From Brevibacterium yomogidense (lineage in GTDB: Bacteria > Actinomycetota > Actinomycetes > Actinomycetales > Brevibacteriaceae): a DNA stretch of 64,000 nt. The position numbers were made by a program, and so were the translations under genes. The stretch spans positions 62,001 through 126,000 of the forward strand of contig NZ_JABASY010000004.1 of assembly GCF_016107685.1 (NCBI RefSeq), in the 5' to 3' direction. Below are positions 10,836 to 19,188 of this stretch, one piece after another (position 1 is the stretch's first letter; each line of letters begins with the position of its first letter). The notes under the pieces were generated by a model that saw nothing but the letters and a program-made list of their open reading frames with translations, did no database searches and was not told the DNA's origin.

Positions 10836-10959
10836 GGGCGTGGGGTCTCCGTTCTGACGTTCCGCAACTCCGCGACGGAGGAGCCGCGTGCGAGCGCGAA
10901 TAATTCTTCGATCCCACAGTAGTCGGTGTCTCTGGCAATTTGCGTGGCCCGTCCATGAC

Positions 10960-11250
10960 TCAGGGGTTGAACATCCGTGTGTTCGAGGCTTCGACCTCCT
11001 GGTACTGCTGTCCAGCCATGCGCAGCGCCTCGTTGATGGACCGCAGGGAGTCGTGGACCGTCTTCTGCACACCGCGCCAGTCCTCCGCCGCGGATTGGAA
11101 GCTGGAGGCCGCTGACCCCTGCCACGTGTCTGCGAGCGAGGCGAGGTCCTGCATGAGCGCATCGACCAGTGAGGCGATGTCGTCGGAGCGGGTCTGGGCG
11201 GTGGATGCGGTGGCGAGCACGCGATCGGCGTCGACTTGGAACAGGGACAA
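10960..11250 (-). CDS. WXG100 family protein (EsxA/B-like), TTG start
   Basis: A 96-residue helical hairpin protein with the WXG motif in DTWQGSA near its middle and a second helix ending SNTRMFNP, the expected size for a WXG100 type VII secretion substrate. The best start is TTG at 11250: GAGGAGG (complement of 11256-11262) lies five bases upstream and the resulting N-terminus matches the family length. No ESX core gene (EccC, EccD, MycP) is in the window, so the secretion partner must be elsewhere. It lies between htrA and pspA on the minus strand. Confidence 0.85.
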   Translation of the reverse strand: MSLFQVDADRVLATASTAQTRSDDIASLVDALMQDLASLADTWQGSAASSFQSAAEDWRGVQKTVHDSLRSINEALRMAGQQYQEVEASNTRMFNP

Positions 11251-11271
11251 GGGTGCCTCCTCGGGGAGCGT

Positions 11272-11321
11272 CCCCCACCGCGGCGACGGTGGGGGCGACG
11301 CCGACTGTCGGCGTCGCCCCC
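11272..11321 (-). promoter_or_regulatory. two mutually exclusive hairpins in the WXG100 gene leader
   Basis: Hairpin A: CCCCCACCG (11272-11280) pairs with CGGTGGGGG (11287-11295), six-base loop. Hairpin B: GGGGGCGACGCCGA (11291-11304) pairs with TCGGCGTCGCCCCC (11308-11321), three-base loop, 14 bp perfect. They share the five bases 11291-11295 and cannot form together. Hairpin A stops ten bases before the Shine-Dalgarno of the WXG100 gene, so the switch could act on transcription or translation. Confidence 0.6.
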
Positions 11322-11359
11322 ATGCTGGCGGCAGCGCGGGGGCGAGGAGGGACAGCAGC

Positions 11360-11396
11360 GGGGCCTGTGGACACGGATGACGTGTCCACAGGCCCC
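11360..11396 (-). terminator. 15-bp inverted repeat after htrA
   Basis: A perfect 15-bp stem (11360-11374 with 11382-11396) around a seven-base loop, 48 bp past the htrA stop on the minus strand. It has no T-run, so termination strength is uncertain; it may instead stabilise the htrA message or be part of the leader of the WXG100 gene. Confidence 0.6.
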
Positions 11397-11444
11397 GTGG
11401 CCGCACGACGATCGAGCACGTGCGGTGCGTGTGACCGGGAGTCG

Positions 11445-13490
11445 TCAGCGCATCTCGAGGGTGGCCGTCAGCGTCTCCTCGCGTCCGCCGCGCACGACGG
11501 TGAATTCGACCGGATCACCGGAGACGGACGACCGGACGAAGGCCTGCAGGGACACGCCGGAGTTCACGGGCTTGTCGTCGATCGCGATGATCTCGTCGTC
11601 CTCCTGGAACCCGGCTGCGGCGGCGGGGGTGCCGTCCTCCACAGCCGTGACGCGCGCAGACCCGCGGGTGACGCCCTGCGCGTCGACCGTCGAATTCACC
11701 ATCGTCACGCCCAACAGTGGGTGCTTCGCTTCACCGGTCTCGATGAGCTGGTCCGCGATCGTCGTCGCCTGTTCGACGGTGATCGCGAAGCCGATCCCGA
11801 TCGAACCGCTCTGTGCCTCGCTGGAGGTGGGGTCGGACAGTGTCGCGGCGGAGGAGTTGATGCCGACGACCTCGCCGTTGCCGTTCACCAGCGGACCGCC
11901 GGAGTTCCCGGGGTTGATCGCGGCATCGGTCTGGATGGCGTTGGTGATCGTCATCGCGACCTCCTGCTCGCTCACGTCGCCGATGTTCTCCGTCGACACG
12001 GGCCGATCCAGCGCGGACACGATCCCGGTGGTCACGGTGTCCGCGAGCCCCAGGGGGTTGCCCAGCGCCATGACGGGATCTCCTACGAAGAGGTCTGCTG
12101 ACGCACCGATGGGGAGCGGCGTGAGGTCCTCCGGAAGCGAGTCGAGCTTGAGGACTGCGACGTCGGTCTCCGGGTTGCGCCCCACGAGTGTCGCGCCGAT
12201 CATGCTGCCGTCGGCCAGGACGACCTGGACCTCGCCGTCGTCCGTGTCCGCGGGCGCGACGACGTGGTTGTTCGTGACGACATGGCCCTGGTCGTCGTAG
12301 ACGAAACCGGAGCCCAGTCCGGAGACTTCGCCGCCCACCGCCACCTGGATCGCGGCGACGCCCGGGGTGGTCTGGTCTGCGATCTGGGCCCAATCGGGAG
12401 TCTCCGTCGACTTGCTGATCGACCTGTCCGACTGCTGCGGTGCGTCCTCCGACGGCTGTGAGGCGACGGGTGAGACGTCACTCGACAGGAGCCACGCACT
12501 ACCGCCGCCCACGGTCGCACCGACGATCGCCGCGAGGAGAGCGGCGATGATGAGCGCGGCCCAGCCGGGGCCTCGGCGGCGGATCTTCTGCGCGGGGTGG
12601 GCAGCGGCGCCCGCGGCGGGGTAGCCGGCGGACTGCGCGCCTCCTCCGGGCTGGCCTCCTCCGGGCTGGCCCCCGCCCGGGTGGCCAGTGCCGAACTGGC
12701 CGCCACCGTGCTGGCCACCACCGGGATGATGAGCTGTCGTGGGTGACGGCATCGGGCCGGTCGCGGGTCCGCCTTCTGCCTGCGCGTGCTGCGCGGCGGG
12801 GTGGGACTCCGATTCCGCAGCGGCGTGCCCGCCGCCGTGAGGGTCGCCCGGACGCTGCTGCGGGGCGCTCTGTGGGACTTCCGCCACGCGCGGGATCGCC
12901 CCGGTGGCGAGGCCCGCTGCCGGTGGCGGCGCATCCGATACGTAGCGGGCACCAGCGGGGCCGTAGGGATTGGAGCCGACGGCCGGAGTGCTCGCACCGG
13001 AGGCCGCGCCGATCTGCGGGACGATGGGCGGCTGCCTGCGCGCCGCACTGTCCGGACCAGCGCCATCACCCGGGGTCGGCCCCGTCCCGGACCCGCTGGA
13101 ACCGGACTCGCTAACACCGGACCCGTACGCACCAGACCCGGTCGCACCTGACCCGGTCGCACCTGACCCGGTCGCACCGCTGCCAGACGGGCCGGCACCG
13201 GTCGCGCCGGTGCCGGCCGATCCGACCGGCGACCCCGCAGCCGATGACCCGGCCGACGACCCGGCCGCGGACGACCCGGCCGCGGACGACCCGGCCGCGG
13301 ACGAACCCGCCTCGGATGACGCGGGGCCCCCCGTCCCGGACGAGGACGCTGTCGAGGGAGGCGGCGCGGACGGCGGTGCCGGCGCGTCCTGAGGGAACGT
13401 GTGCCGTGAGTCGCTCACACGACGACCGGGAGCCGGATCCCCCGGACCGCGCGGGGTGGCAGGGCGCGTCGGTTCCGTGGGCTGACTCAT
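11445..13490 (-). CDS. HtrA/PepD-like membrane serine protease with PDZ domain
   Basis: A 681-residue protease of the envelope. About 300 cytoplasmic N-terminal residues are low complexity (Ser/Ala/Gly/Pro/Gln, with GSGAT and GGGQP repeats). One membrane helix (about 309-335) leads to an extracellular trypsin-like domain with catalytic His in NNHVV (about 409), Asp in TDVAVLKL (about 443) and Ser in GNSGGP (about 530), then a PDZ domain (about 590-681). It degrades or refolds damaged exported proteins. Its ATG overlaps the histidine kinase stop by four bases, giving the mprA-mprB-pepD order of mycobacteria. Confidence 0.93.
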   Translation of the reverse strand: MSQPTEPTRPATPRGPGDPAPGRRVSDSRHTFPQDAPAPPSAPPPSTASSSGTGGPASSEAGSSAAGSSAAGSSAAGSSAGSSAAGSPVGSAGTGATGAGPSGSGATGSGATGSGATGSGAYGSGVSESGSSGSGTGPTPGDGAGPDSAARRQPPIVPQIGAASGASTPAVGSNPYGPAGARYVSDAPPPAAGLATGAIPRVAEVPQSAPQQRPGDPHGGGHAAAESESHPAAQHAQAEGGPATGPMPSPTTAHHPGGGQHGGGQFGTGHPGGGQPGGGQPGGGAQSAGYPAAGAAAHPAQKIRRRGPGWAALIIAALLAAIVGATVGGGSAWLLSSDVSPVASQPSEDAPQQSDRSISKSTETPDWAQIADQTTPGVAAIQVAVGGEVSGLGSGFVYDDQGHVVTNNHVVAPADTDDGEVQVVLADGSMIGATLVGRNPETDVAVLKLDSLPEDLTPLPIGASADLFVGDPVMALGNPLGLADTVTTGIVSALDRPVSTENIGDVSEQEVAMTITNAIQTDAAINPGNSGGPLVNGNGEVVGINSSAATLSDPTSSEAQSGSIGIGFAITVEQATTIADQLIETGEAKHPLLGVTMVNSTVDAQGVTRGSARVTAVEDGTPAAAAGFQEDDEIIAIDDKPVNSGVSLQAFVRSSVSGDPVEFTVVRGGREETLTATLEMR

Positions 13491-15457
13491 GGGATGTCCT
13501 TTCGAGACGTGGACTGCGGTGCAGCGTGGGCAATGGGTCGGCGGACCGAATCCGGTCCGGGGACGGGCAGGTCGACACGGAAGGTCGCGCCGCCGCCGGG
13601 TGTGTGGTGCACGGTGATCGTCCCCGAGTGGGATTCGACGATCGCCTTGACGATCGACAGGCCCAGACCGGATCCGCCCGTGTCGCGCGTGCGCGACGTG
13701 TCGAGGCGGTAGAACCGCTCGAAGATCCGGTGCATGTGTTCGGGGGCGATCCCCTCGCCGTGGTCGCGCAGCTCGAACCGCACCCGCCCGTACGGGAAGT
13801 CGGACAGGTCCTCGCCCAGCTCGAGTGGGCCCGTGACGAACGGGTTCGAGTGCGTGAGTCCGCCCGCCGGTATCGCCTGCGACGGCTCGTCGCCGGGCGT
13901 GCCCCCGACGATGGTCGACCCCGTCGCCGAGGCCGCAGCCCCACCCGCTCGGGCCGCACCCGGCCGTGCGGTCGTGCCGGGGTGAGGGGCCGCGCCCGCG
14001 GGACCCGAAGCGCTTGAGGGCGCCGACGGGTCCCCCTGCGGACGGTCCTGTCCGGCGGGGGTCTTGGGGGCCTCGGCGGCGGGCTTCGGACTCCAGGGTG
14101 TGGGGAGCCGGAGGAAGGACGGGACGCCGACGAAGCCCCGGCGGTCCTTCTTCTTCTCCTCCGGACGGCCGGCATCCGCAGCGGGTGCCGCGTCCTGCTC
14201 CTGCTGCGGGACACCGACGACGCCCACCGCGAATTCGATCGCGGAGCCCTCCGTCGTGTGGCGGACCGCGTTGCCGGCGAGATTGACGACGACCTGCCGC
14301 AGACGCGCCTCCGCACCCAGGATGGTGGGCGTCTGCGGTGCATCCTCCCCGTCCAGGCCGATGAAGCTGATGTCCCGGTCGGGGGCCTGCGCGACCGCAT
14401 CCGCGGCGCCGTCGCGCACCAGCTGCGTCATGTCGACCGGACCGATCTCCGTGGGACGGCGCTCATCCATGCGCGCCAGCTGGACCAGGTCCTCGACGAG
14501 GACGGTCATCCGCTTCGCCTCCGACTCCATCCGCTGCATCGCCTGACCCACCTGGTCCGGATCCGTGAGAGCCCCCTGACGGTACAGCTCCGCATACCCA
14601 CGGATCGTCACGAGCGGCGTCCTCAGCTCATGGGAGGCGTCGGACACGAACTGGCGGATCCGCTTCTCCGACCGCTTGCGGCCGTCGAACGAGTCCTCGA
14701 TATGGCCGAGCATCGTGTTGAGTGCTGCGGACAGCCTGCCGAGCTCCGTGTTCGACGGATACGTCGGCACCCGCTGGGAGAGGTCGCCGCGCGCGATCTT
14801 CGACGCGGTGTTCTCGATGTCGTGCAGCGGGCGGAACGTGTTCGTGATCGCGAAATAGCCCACCCCGGCGACCAGGGCCAGCGCCAGCATCCCGATGCCC
14901 AGCACCGTGTTGCGGGCGCGCTCGCCCACCGCGTCGATGTCCTGATCGAACGGCACCGCGATCGCGACGAGCAGCTGCGAGTTCTCCACCCGCAGGGCAC
15001 GCACGCGCCACTGCGATTCGGACCCGTCCGTCGTGAACGGGACCCCACGCAGCGACGAGACCGTCTGATCGTCGATCACCGGCAGCTGGGGCTGATTGTC
15101 GTCGATGGGGGCGACCGGCCGGTACACCTCGTCGCCGTCGCCGTCGTAGAACTGTACGTAATAGGTGCCGGGCAACAGCTGCCGCAGCGAGTCCTCAGTG
15201 GGCGACCGATCCGCCGAACTGGCGAGGGGAGACGGGGTGAGGACGGTCTCCGCCGCCTGGATCGCCAGCGCCTCTGACGCCTGGATGAGCTGCGCATCCG
15301 TGCGGTCGATGAGGCTCGACCGCAGATTCTCCAGCACCCAGGCGCTCGTGCCGGACAGCACGACGAGCATGAGCGTCATCATGATCGTGAGGAGCTTCGC
15401 AGTGAGCGACCACTCCTCCCAGATCACGCGACGGCGGCGCTTGATGTGTCGGATCAC
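13487..15457 (-). CDS. MprB-like sensor histidine kinase with large catalytic-domain insert
   Basis: A 656-residue membrane kinase: helix 1 (about 20-42), extracytoplasmic sensor (45-185), helix 2 (about 188-208), HAMP (209-265), HisKA with phospho-acceptor His276 in DASHELRTP, and an HATPase domain. The N-box (VVVNLAGNAVRH, about 389-400) and the G1 box (DHGEGI, about 565) are separated by a Pro/Ala/Gly-rich insert of about 140 residues; most kinases have 15-30 there. The G2 box GGSGLGLSIV is intact. It would phosphorylate the response regulator encoded 49 bp upstream in response to envelope stress, and its stop overlaps the htrA start. Confidence 0.93.
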   Translation of the reverse strand: MIRHIKRRRRVIWEEWSLTAKLLTIMMTLMLVVLSGTSAWVLENLRSSLIDRTDAQLIQASEALAIQAAETVLTPSPLASSADRSPTEDSLRQLLPGTYYVQFYDGDGDEVYRPVAPIDDNQPQLPVIDDQTVSSLRGVPFTTDGSESQWRVRALRVENSQLLVAIAVPFDQDIDAVGERARNTVLGIGMLALALVAGVGYFAITNTFRPLHDIENTASKIARGDLSQRVPTYPSNTELGRLSAALNTMLGHIEDSFDGRKRSEKRIRQFVSDASHELRTPLVTIRGYAELYRQGALTDPDQVGQAMQRMESEAKRMTVLVEDLVQLARMDERRPTEIGPVDMTQLVRDGAADAVAQAPDRDISFIGLDGEDAPQTPTILGAEARLRQVVVNLAGNAVRHTTEGSAIEFAVGVVGVPQQEQDAAPAADAGRPEEKKKDRRGFVGVPSFLRLPTPWSPKPAAEAPKTPAGQDRPQGDPSAPSSASGPAGAAPHPGTTARPGAARAGGAAASATGSTIVGGTPGDEPSQAIPAGGLTHSNPFVTGPLELGEDLSDFPYGRVRFELRDHGEGIAPEHMHRIFERFYRLDTSRTRDTGGSGLGLSIVKAIVESHSGTITVHHTPGGGATFRVDLPVPGPDSVRRPIAHAAPQSTSRKDIP

Positions 15458-15506
15458 CGAGCAGTGCGCTCCGTCCTGCGATCAGCCACCCGCGGGGACG
15501 AAGTGG

Positions 15507-16271
15507 TCACTTGGATTCCGAGGTGCGCAGCATGTAGCCGACACCGCGCTTCGTCTGGATCATCGGGGTCCACTCGAGCTCGATCGGGTTGCCCGCCTCG
15601 TCCGACGTCGGGGCGACATCGATCTTGCGGCGCAGGTACGAGATGTACGACTCGACGATCCCGGTGTCCCCACCGAAGTCGTACTCCCACACGTGGTCGA
15701 GGATCTGCGACTTCGACAGCACGCGGTTCGCGTTGAGCATGAGGTAGCGGAGCAGCTTGAACTCCGTGGGGGACAGGTCGATGAGGATCCCGCCGCGGCG
15801 CACCTCGTGGGTGTCGTCGTCGAGTTCGAGTTCGCCGACCTCGATGACCGCCGACTCCTCGTCCTCCGCACTGTGCGTGCGGCGGAGGACGGCGCGGATG
15901 CGGGCGACGACCTCTTCGAGGCTGAACGGCTTCGTCACGTAGTCGTCGCCGCCCACCGTGAGGCCGGTGATCTTGTCGGAGGTGTCATCGCGTGCGGTGA
16001 GGAACACGACGGGGATGTGCTTGCCCGCCTGGCGCAGGCGGCGCGTCACCGCGAAGCCGTCCATGTCGGGGAGCATGACGTCGAGGACGAGAAGGTCCGG
16101 GTCCTTCTGCTCCGCGATGCGGAGTGCGTCGGTCCCGTTCGCGGCCGACAGGACATCGAAGCCGGCGAAGCGGAGGCTGGTCGAGAGGAGTTCGCGGATA
16201 TTCGGTTCGTCGTCGACCACAAGGAGGGTCGCTTCGACGTCGGGCGTGGAGTTCTGTCGTGGCGTCGTCAT
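15507..16271 (-). CDS. MprA-like OmpR/PhoB family response regulator
   Basis: A 254-residue DNA-binding regulator. The receiver domain (about 15-130) has the acidic pair DDEP, the phospho-acceptor Asp in LLVLDVMLPDMDG, and the conserved Lys in YVTKPFSLEE. The C-terminal winged-helix domain (about 150-250) has the segments LSPTEFKLLRYLM and GVGYMLR. It is cotranscribed with the kinase and htrA genes, and by analogy with MprA it controls envelope-stress genes, possibly the psp cluster downstream. Confidence 0.95.
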   Translation of the reverse strand: MTTPRQNSTPDVEATLLVVDDEPNIRELLSTSLRFAGFDVLSAANGTDALRIAEQKDPDLLVLDVMLPDMDGFAVTRRLRQAGKHIPVVFLTARDDTSDKITGLTVGGDDYVTKPFSLEEVVARIRAVLRRTHSAEDEESAVIEVGELELDDDTHEVRRGGILIDLSPTEFKLLRYLMLNANRVLSKSQILDHVWEYDFGGDTGIVESYISYLRRKIDVAPTSDEAGNPIELEWTPMIQTKRGVGYMLRTSESK

Positions 16272-16337
16272 GTTTTCAGTGTGACGACCGAGTCTGGGAG
16301 TCGCCTGGATCCAAGCTGTATGCGTTTGTGTCGTCCA

Positions 16338-17966
16338 TCACTGTCGTCCCGAGGGGGTTGCCGCGGGGGTGACGGGGACCGGTGCGGCGCCGAAGCGGTC
16401 GGGATCCGCGGCGTCCCAGTCATAGGCCCAACCGCGTGGGGGCTGTGTGAGGAGCTCGCCCGGCTCGAGCCAGTTGTAGAGGGACGCGTAGGAGACGACC
16501 TCGGTCTGTGAGATGCGTCTCCGCAGCATCGTGCGGGACAGATCCTCCGGACCGTGTGCGCCCAGCGTCGCGATCATCTGCGCGACCTCCGTGACGGTGG
16601 CGCGGTGATAGCGGTAGACGCGCTCGCCCTTGGACACCGGGTCGAGGCCACGGTAGAAGCGGGGGTCCTGGGTAGCGACGCCGGTGGGGCAGTGGTCCGT
16701 GTGGCACTTCTGCGCCTGGATGCAGCCGACGGCCATCATCATCCCGCGGGCGGACATGCAGAAGTCCGCGCCCTGGATGAGGCGTCGCACGACGTCGTGG
16801 CCGCTCGCGATCTTGCCGGCGGCCCCCAGCTTGATCCCATGGCGCAGGTTCGCGCCCACCAGGGCGTTGTGCAGGATGTGGAGACCCTCCGTGAGCGGGG
16901 TGCCCATGTGGTCCTGGTACTCCAGCGGGGCCGCGCCGGTCCCGCCTTCCGAGCCGTCCACGATGATGAAGTCGGGGCGGATTCCCGTCTCGTGCATGGC
17001 CTTGCACATGGCGAGGACGTCCACCCGTGTGCCGATGCACAGCTTGAAGCCCACCGGCTTCCCGCCGGACAGGGTCCGCAGCTGCCCGATGAACTGCATG
17101 AGTTCGCGCGGTGTCGTGAACGCGGAGTGCCCGGGAGGGGAGATGCAGTCCTGGAACGCGGGGACCCCGCGGATCTGCGCGATCTCCTCCGTCACCTTGG
17201 GTGCGGGGAGCACGCCGCCCAGGCCGGGCTTCGCCCCCTGCGACAGCTTCACGTTGATCATCTTCACCTGCGGCAGCAGCGCCTTCTCGCGGAAGGTCTC
17301 CGGGGAGAAGTCGCCGTCGGGTGTGCGGCACCCGAAGTACCCGCTGCCGAACTCCCACATGATGTCTGCGCCGCTGTCCAGGTGGTAGGAGGTGAGGCCG
17401 CCTTCCCCCGTCTCGTGGAGGAACCCGCCCTTCGCCGCCCCGGCGCTCATCGCGCGCACGGCGTTGACGGACAGCGAGCCGTAGCTCATGGCGGAGATGT
17501 TGAAGAGGCTCGCGTCGTACGGCTGAGTGCAGTCACTGCCGCCGATCCGCACGCGGTGCTCCTCCGTGGCGACCGGTGCTGGCGCGATCGCGTGGGTGAG
17601 GTATTCGTAGCCGGGCTGGCGCACCTCCAGTTCGGTGCCGAAGCTCTTGACAGAGGGGCGGCCGTCCGCGCGGTCGTAGACGAGGGCGCGGGCATCCCGG
17701 TCGAAGGGCTTGCCGTCCCAGTTCCGCTCGATGAAGTACTGCTGGATCATGGGGCGCAGCTCTTCCAGCATGAAGCGGCCGTGGCCCAGCAGCGGGAAGT
17801 TGCGCAGGATCGAATTGCGCGGCTGGACGAAGTCGACGACGGCGACGACGAGCAGCGCCAGGCCCACCCCCGCGAGCACGAGCCACCAGGTGCTGCTGAC
17901 GATCGCCAGAACGATCCCCGCGATCATGAGGAGTGCCGGCAGTGCTGCGAATCCGAGGAGTGCCAT
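16338..17966 (-). CDS. FMN-binding glutamate synthase family protein
   Basis: A 542-residue protein. Two N-terminal membrane helices (about 3-45) precede the FMN-binding, TIM-barrel synthase domain of GltB-type enzymes, with GSEGGTGAAPLEYQDHMG binding FMN phosphate and a Cys cluster (CIQAQKCHTDHCPTG) for an iron-sulfur cluster. The amidotransferase domain of true GltB is absent, so it probably uses ammonia or another donor, or has a different redox substrate; this is not settled in the family. The start ATG at 17966 is six bases after TACGCT, a leaderless pattern; the longer open frame has no support. Confidence 0.85.
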   Translation of the reverse strand: MALLGFAALPALLMIAGIVLAIVSSTWWLVLAGVGLALLVVAVVDFVQPRNSILRNFPLLGHGRFMLEELRPMIQQYFIERNWDGKPFDRDARALVYDRADGRPSVKSFGTELEVRQPGYEYLTHAIAPAPVATEEHRVRIGGSDCTQPYDASLFNISAMSYGSLSVNAVRAMSAGAAKGGFLHETGEGGLTSYHLDSGADIMWEFGSGYFGCRTPDGDFSPETFREKALLPQVKMINVKLSQGAKPGLGGVLPAPKVTEEIAQIRGVPAFQDCISPPGHSAFTTPRELMQFIGQLRTLSGGKPVGFKLCIGTRVDVLAMCKAMHETGIRPDFIIVDGSEGGTGAAPLEYQDHMGTPLTEGLHILHNALVGANLRHGIKLGAAGKIASGHDVVRRLIQGADFCMSARGMMMAVGCIQAQKCHTDHCPTGVATQDPRFYRGLDPVSKGERVYRYHRATVTEVAQMIATLGAHGPEDLSRTMLRRRISQTEVVSYASLYNWLEPGELLTQPPRGWAYDWDAADPDRFGAAPVPVTPAATPSGRQ

Positions 17967-18167
17967 GTCTCCAGCGTAACGATGAACCGGAGCGGCGAGC
18001 AGGACGAATACGGAAATCCTCGGAGAGGTGGTGGGTGAGTGCGCGGGCGGGTGGTGGGTGAGTGCGCATGTCAGTGAGTGCGCGGGTGGGTGCGCGGGTG
18101 GGCCGTCATCCGGCTGAGTGCGCATCTTCGTGGCTGAGTGGACAGTGCACTGACCTGTTATGTCGCT

Positions 18168-18207
18168 GGACATCGGTGACAGTTCTGCCTCAGGACATCG
18201 GTGACAG
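18168..18207. repeat. paired 15-bp direct repeats resembling an IS481-family end
   Basis: GGACATCGGTGACAG occurs at 18168-18182 and 18193-18207, 25 bp apart, preceded by TGTTATGTC (18157-18165). The spaced GGACATCGGTGACAG units resemble transposase-binding repeats I recall from IS481-type termini. No transposase gene or opposite end is present, so this is at most a solo end. The rest of the 295-bp gap (17967-18260) holds G-rich GTGAGTGCGC repeats around 18030-18120 and no gene. Confidence 0.45.
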
Positions 18208-18260
18208 ACGATGCACTCAAATCGGAAACTGCGCAGTGAGTTCCAGGTGGCTCGTCTGTC

Positions 18261-18935
18261 CTACGAGGCGTGTGCGTCCTCTTCGGTCAGGCGCGCGCGG
18301 TAGGCGGCGACGTGGGTGCGGTTCGCGCAGTTGCCGCGGTCGCAGAAGCGTTTCGAGCGGTTGCGCGACAGGTCGACGAAGAGCGCGTCACAGGCCTCTG
18401 CCGCGCACGTGCCGAATCGCGACACCTCATCGTCGATGACCACGTCCGCCAGGGCGATCGCGATGTCGGCAGCCGCGCGCACGGCGATCCCCGATTCGTT
18501 CGGCACCGCATGAAGGTGCCAGTCCCACTGATCGTGCTTCTGCAGCTGCGGCAGTGTGTGCGTCTCCCGGAACAGCTCGTTCGCCAGCTGCGCCGCCTTG
18601 GCAGTGAGTGAGGCGCGCAGGTCGCGTGGGGCAGAGTCGCCGGTGGACTTCTCGCTGTCGGAGTCGGTGACCGTGTCGGAGTCGGTGATGGTGCCGGCAC
18701 TGGAATCGACCGCGCCGGGAGGGCTCTGCTCGACGAGTGCCGCGCGGAGCCGCGTGCGCAGTGAGCGGAGTTCGGTGACATCCGAGCCGGTGATGCGGAT
18801 GGGCGGAGAGAAGGAGTGGGCCTGTGCGAGGGCTCGGACATCGGACTGCGTGGAGATCGTCTCGCCGTCGATGTCCGAATTCGCCAGCTGGGCGATGAGT
18901 CGCAGGATCGACTGCGTGTGGACGGAGAGGGCCAT
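18261..18935 (-). CDS. CGNR zinc finger domain protein (ABATE family)
   Basis: A 224-residue protein. The C-terminal zinc ribbon has the Cys pairs in CAAEACDALF and FCDRGNCANR followed by VAAYRAR, the CGNR motif region. The N-terminal two thirds corresponds to the putative stress-induced ABATE domain but is divergent, with an Asp/Ser/Thr-rich acidic linker near the middle. Family members are thought to be transcription regulators. The gene is alone and reads into the FMN glutamate synthase-like gene across a 295-bp gap. Confidence 0.8.
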   Translation of the reverse strand: MALSVHTQSILRLIAQLANSDIDGETISTQSDVRALAQAHSFSPPIRITGSDVTELRSLRTRLRAALVEQSPPGAVDSSAGTITDSDTVTDSDSEKSTGDSAPRDLRASLTAKAAQLANELFRETHTLPQLQKHDQWDWHLHAVPNESGIAVRAAADIAIALADVVIDDEVSRFGTCAAEACDALFVDLSRNRSKRFCDRGNCANRTHVAAYRARLTEEDAHAS

Positions 18936-19188
18936 GCCGTCGATGATGACATGATTCGAGCGCGCATGTAAGGACCGTCACGCACTTGACTCGTGACTTG
19001 GTGCTCATGTGCAATGGGAGGAAAACTGCGGTGTCGTCGTCTCCGGGCCGCATCCCCTCAGCTGCGTCCCCGGTCGCACCGCCAGTAGAACCCGCTCACG
19101 CCGTGATCCCCGGCAGTACCGTCACCCCTGGCGGGTCGGCCCGCCCGATCGTCCCGTGCCGCCCCTACCGTCGAAGGAGCTCTGAGCC

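Noticed and set aside
12640-13330. Repeat-rich stretch considered as a CRISPR array or VNTR locus
   Set aside because: The repeats are short, in frame and encode Gly/Ser/Ala/Gln-rich protein; there are no unique spacers of constant length.
13111-14400. Open frame overlapping the htrA/kinase junction on the same strand in another frame
   Set aside because: The real genes in the other frames have clear domains; this one has only Arg/Ser/Pro-rich sequence.
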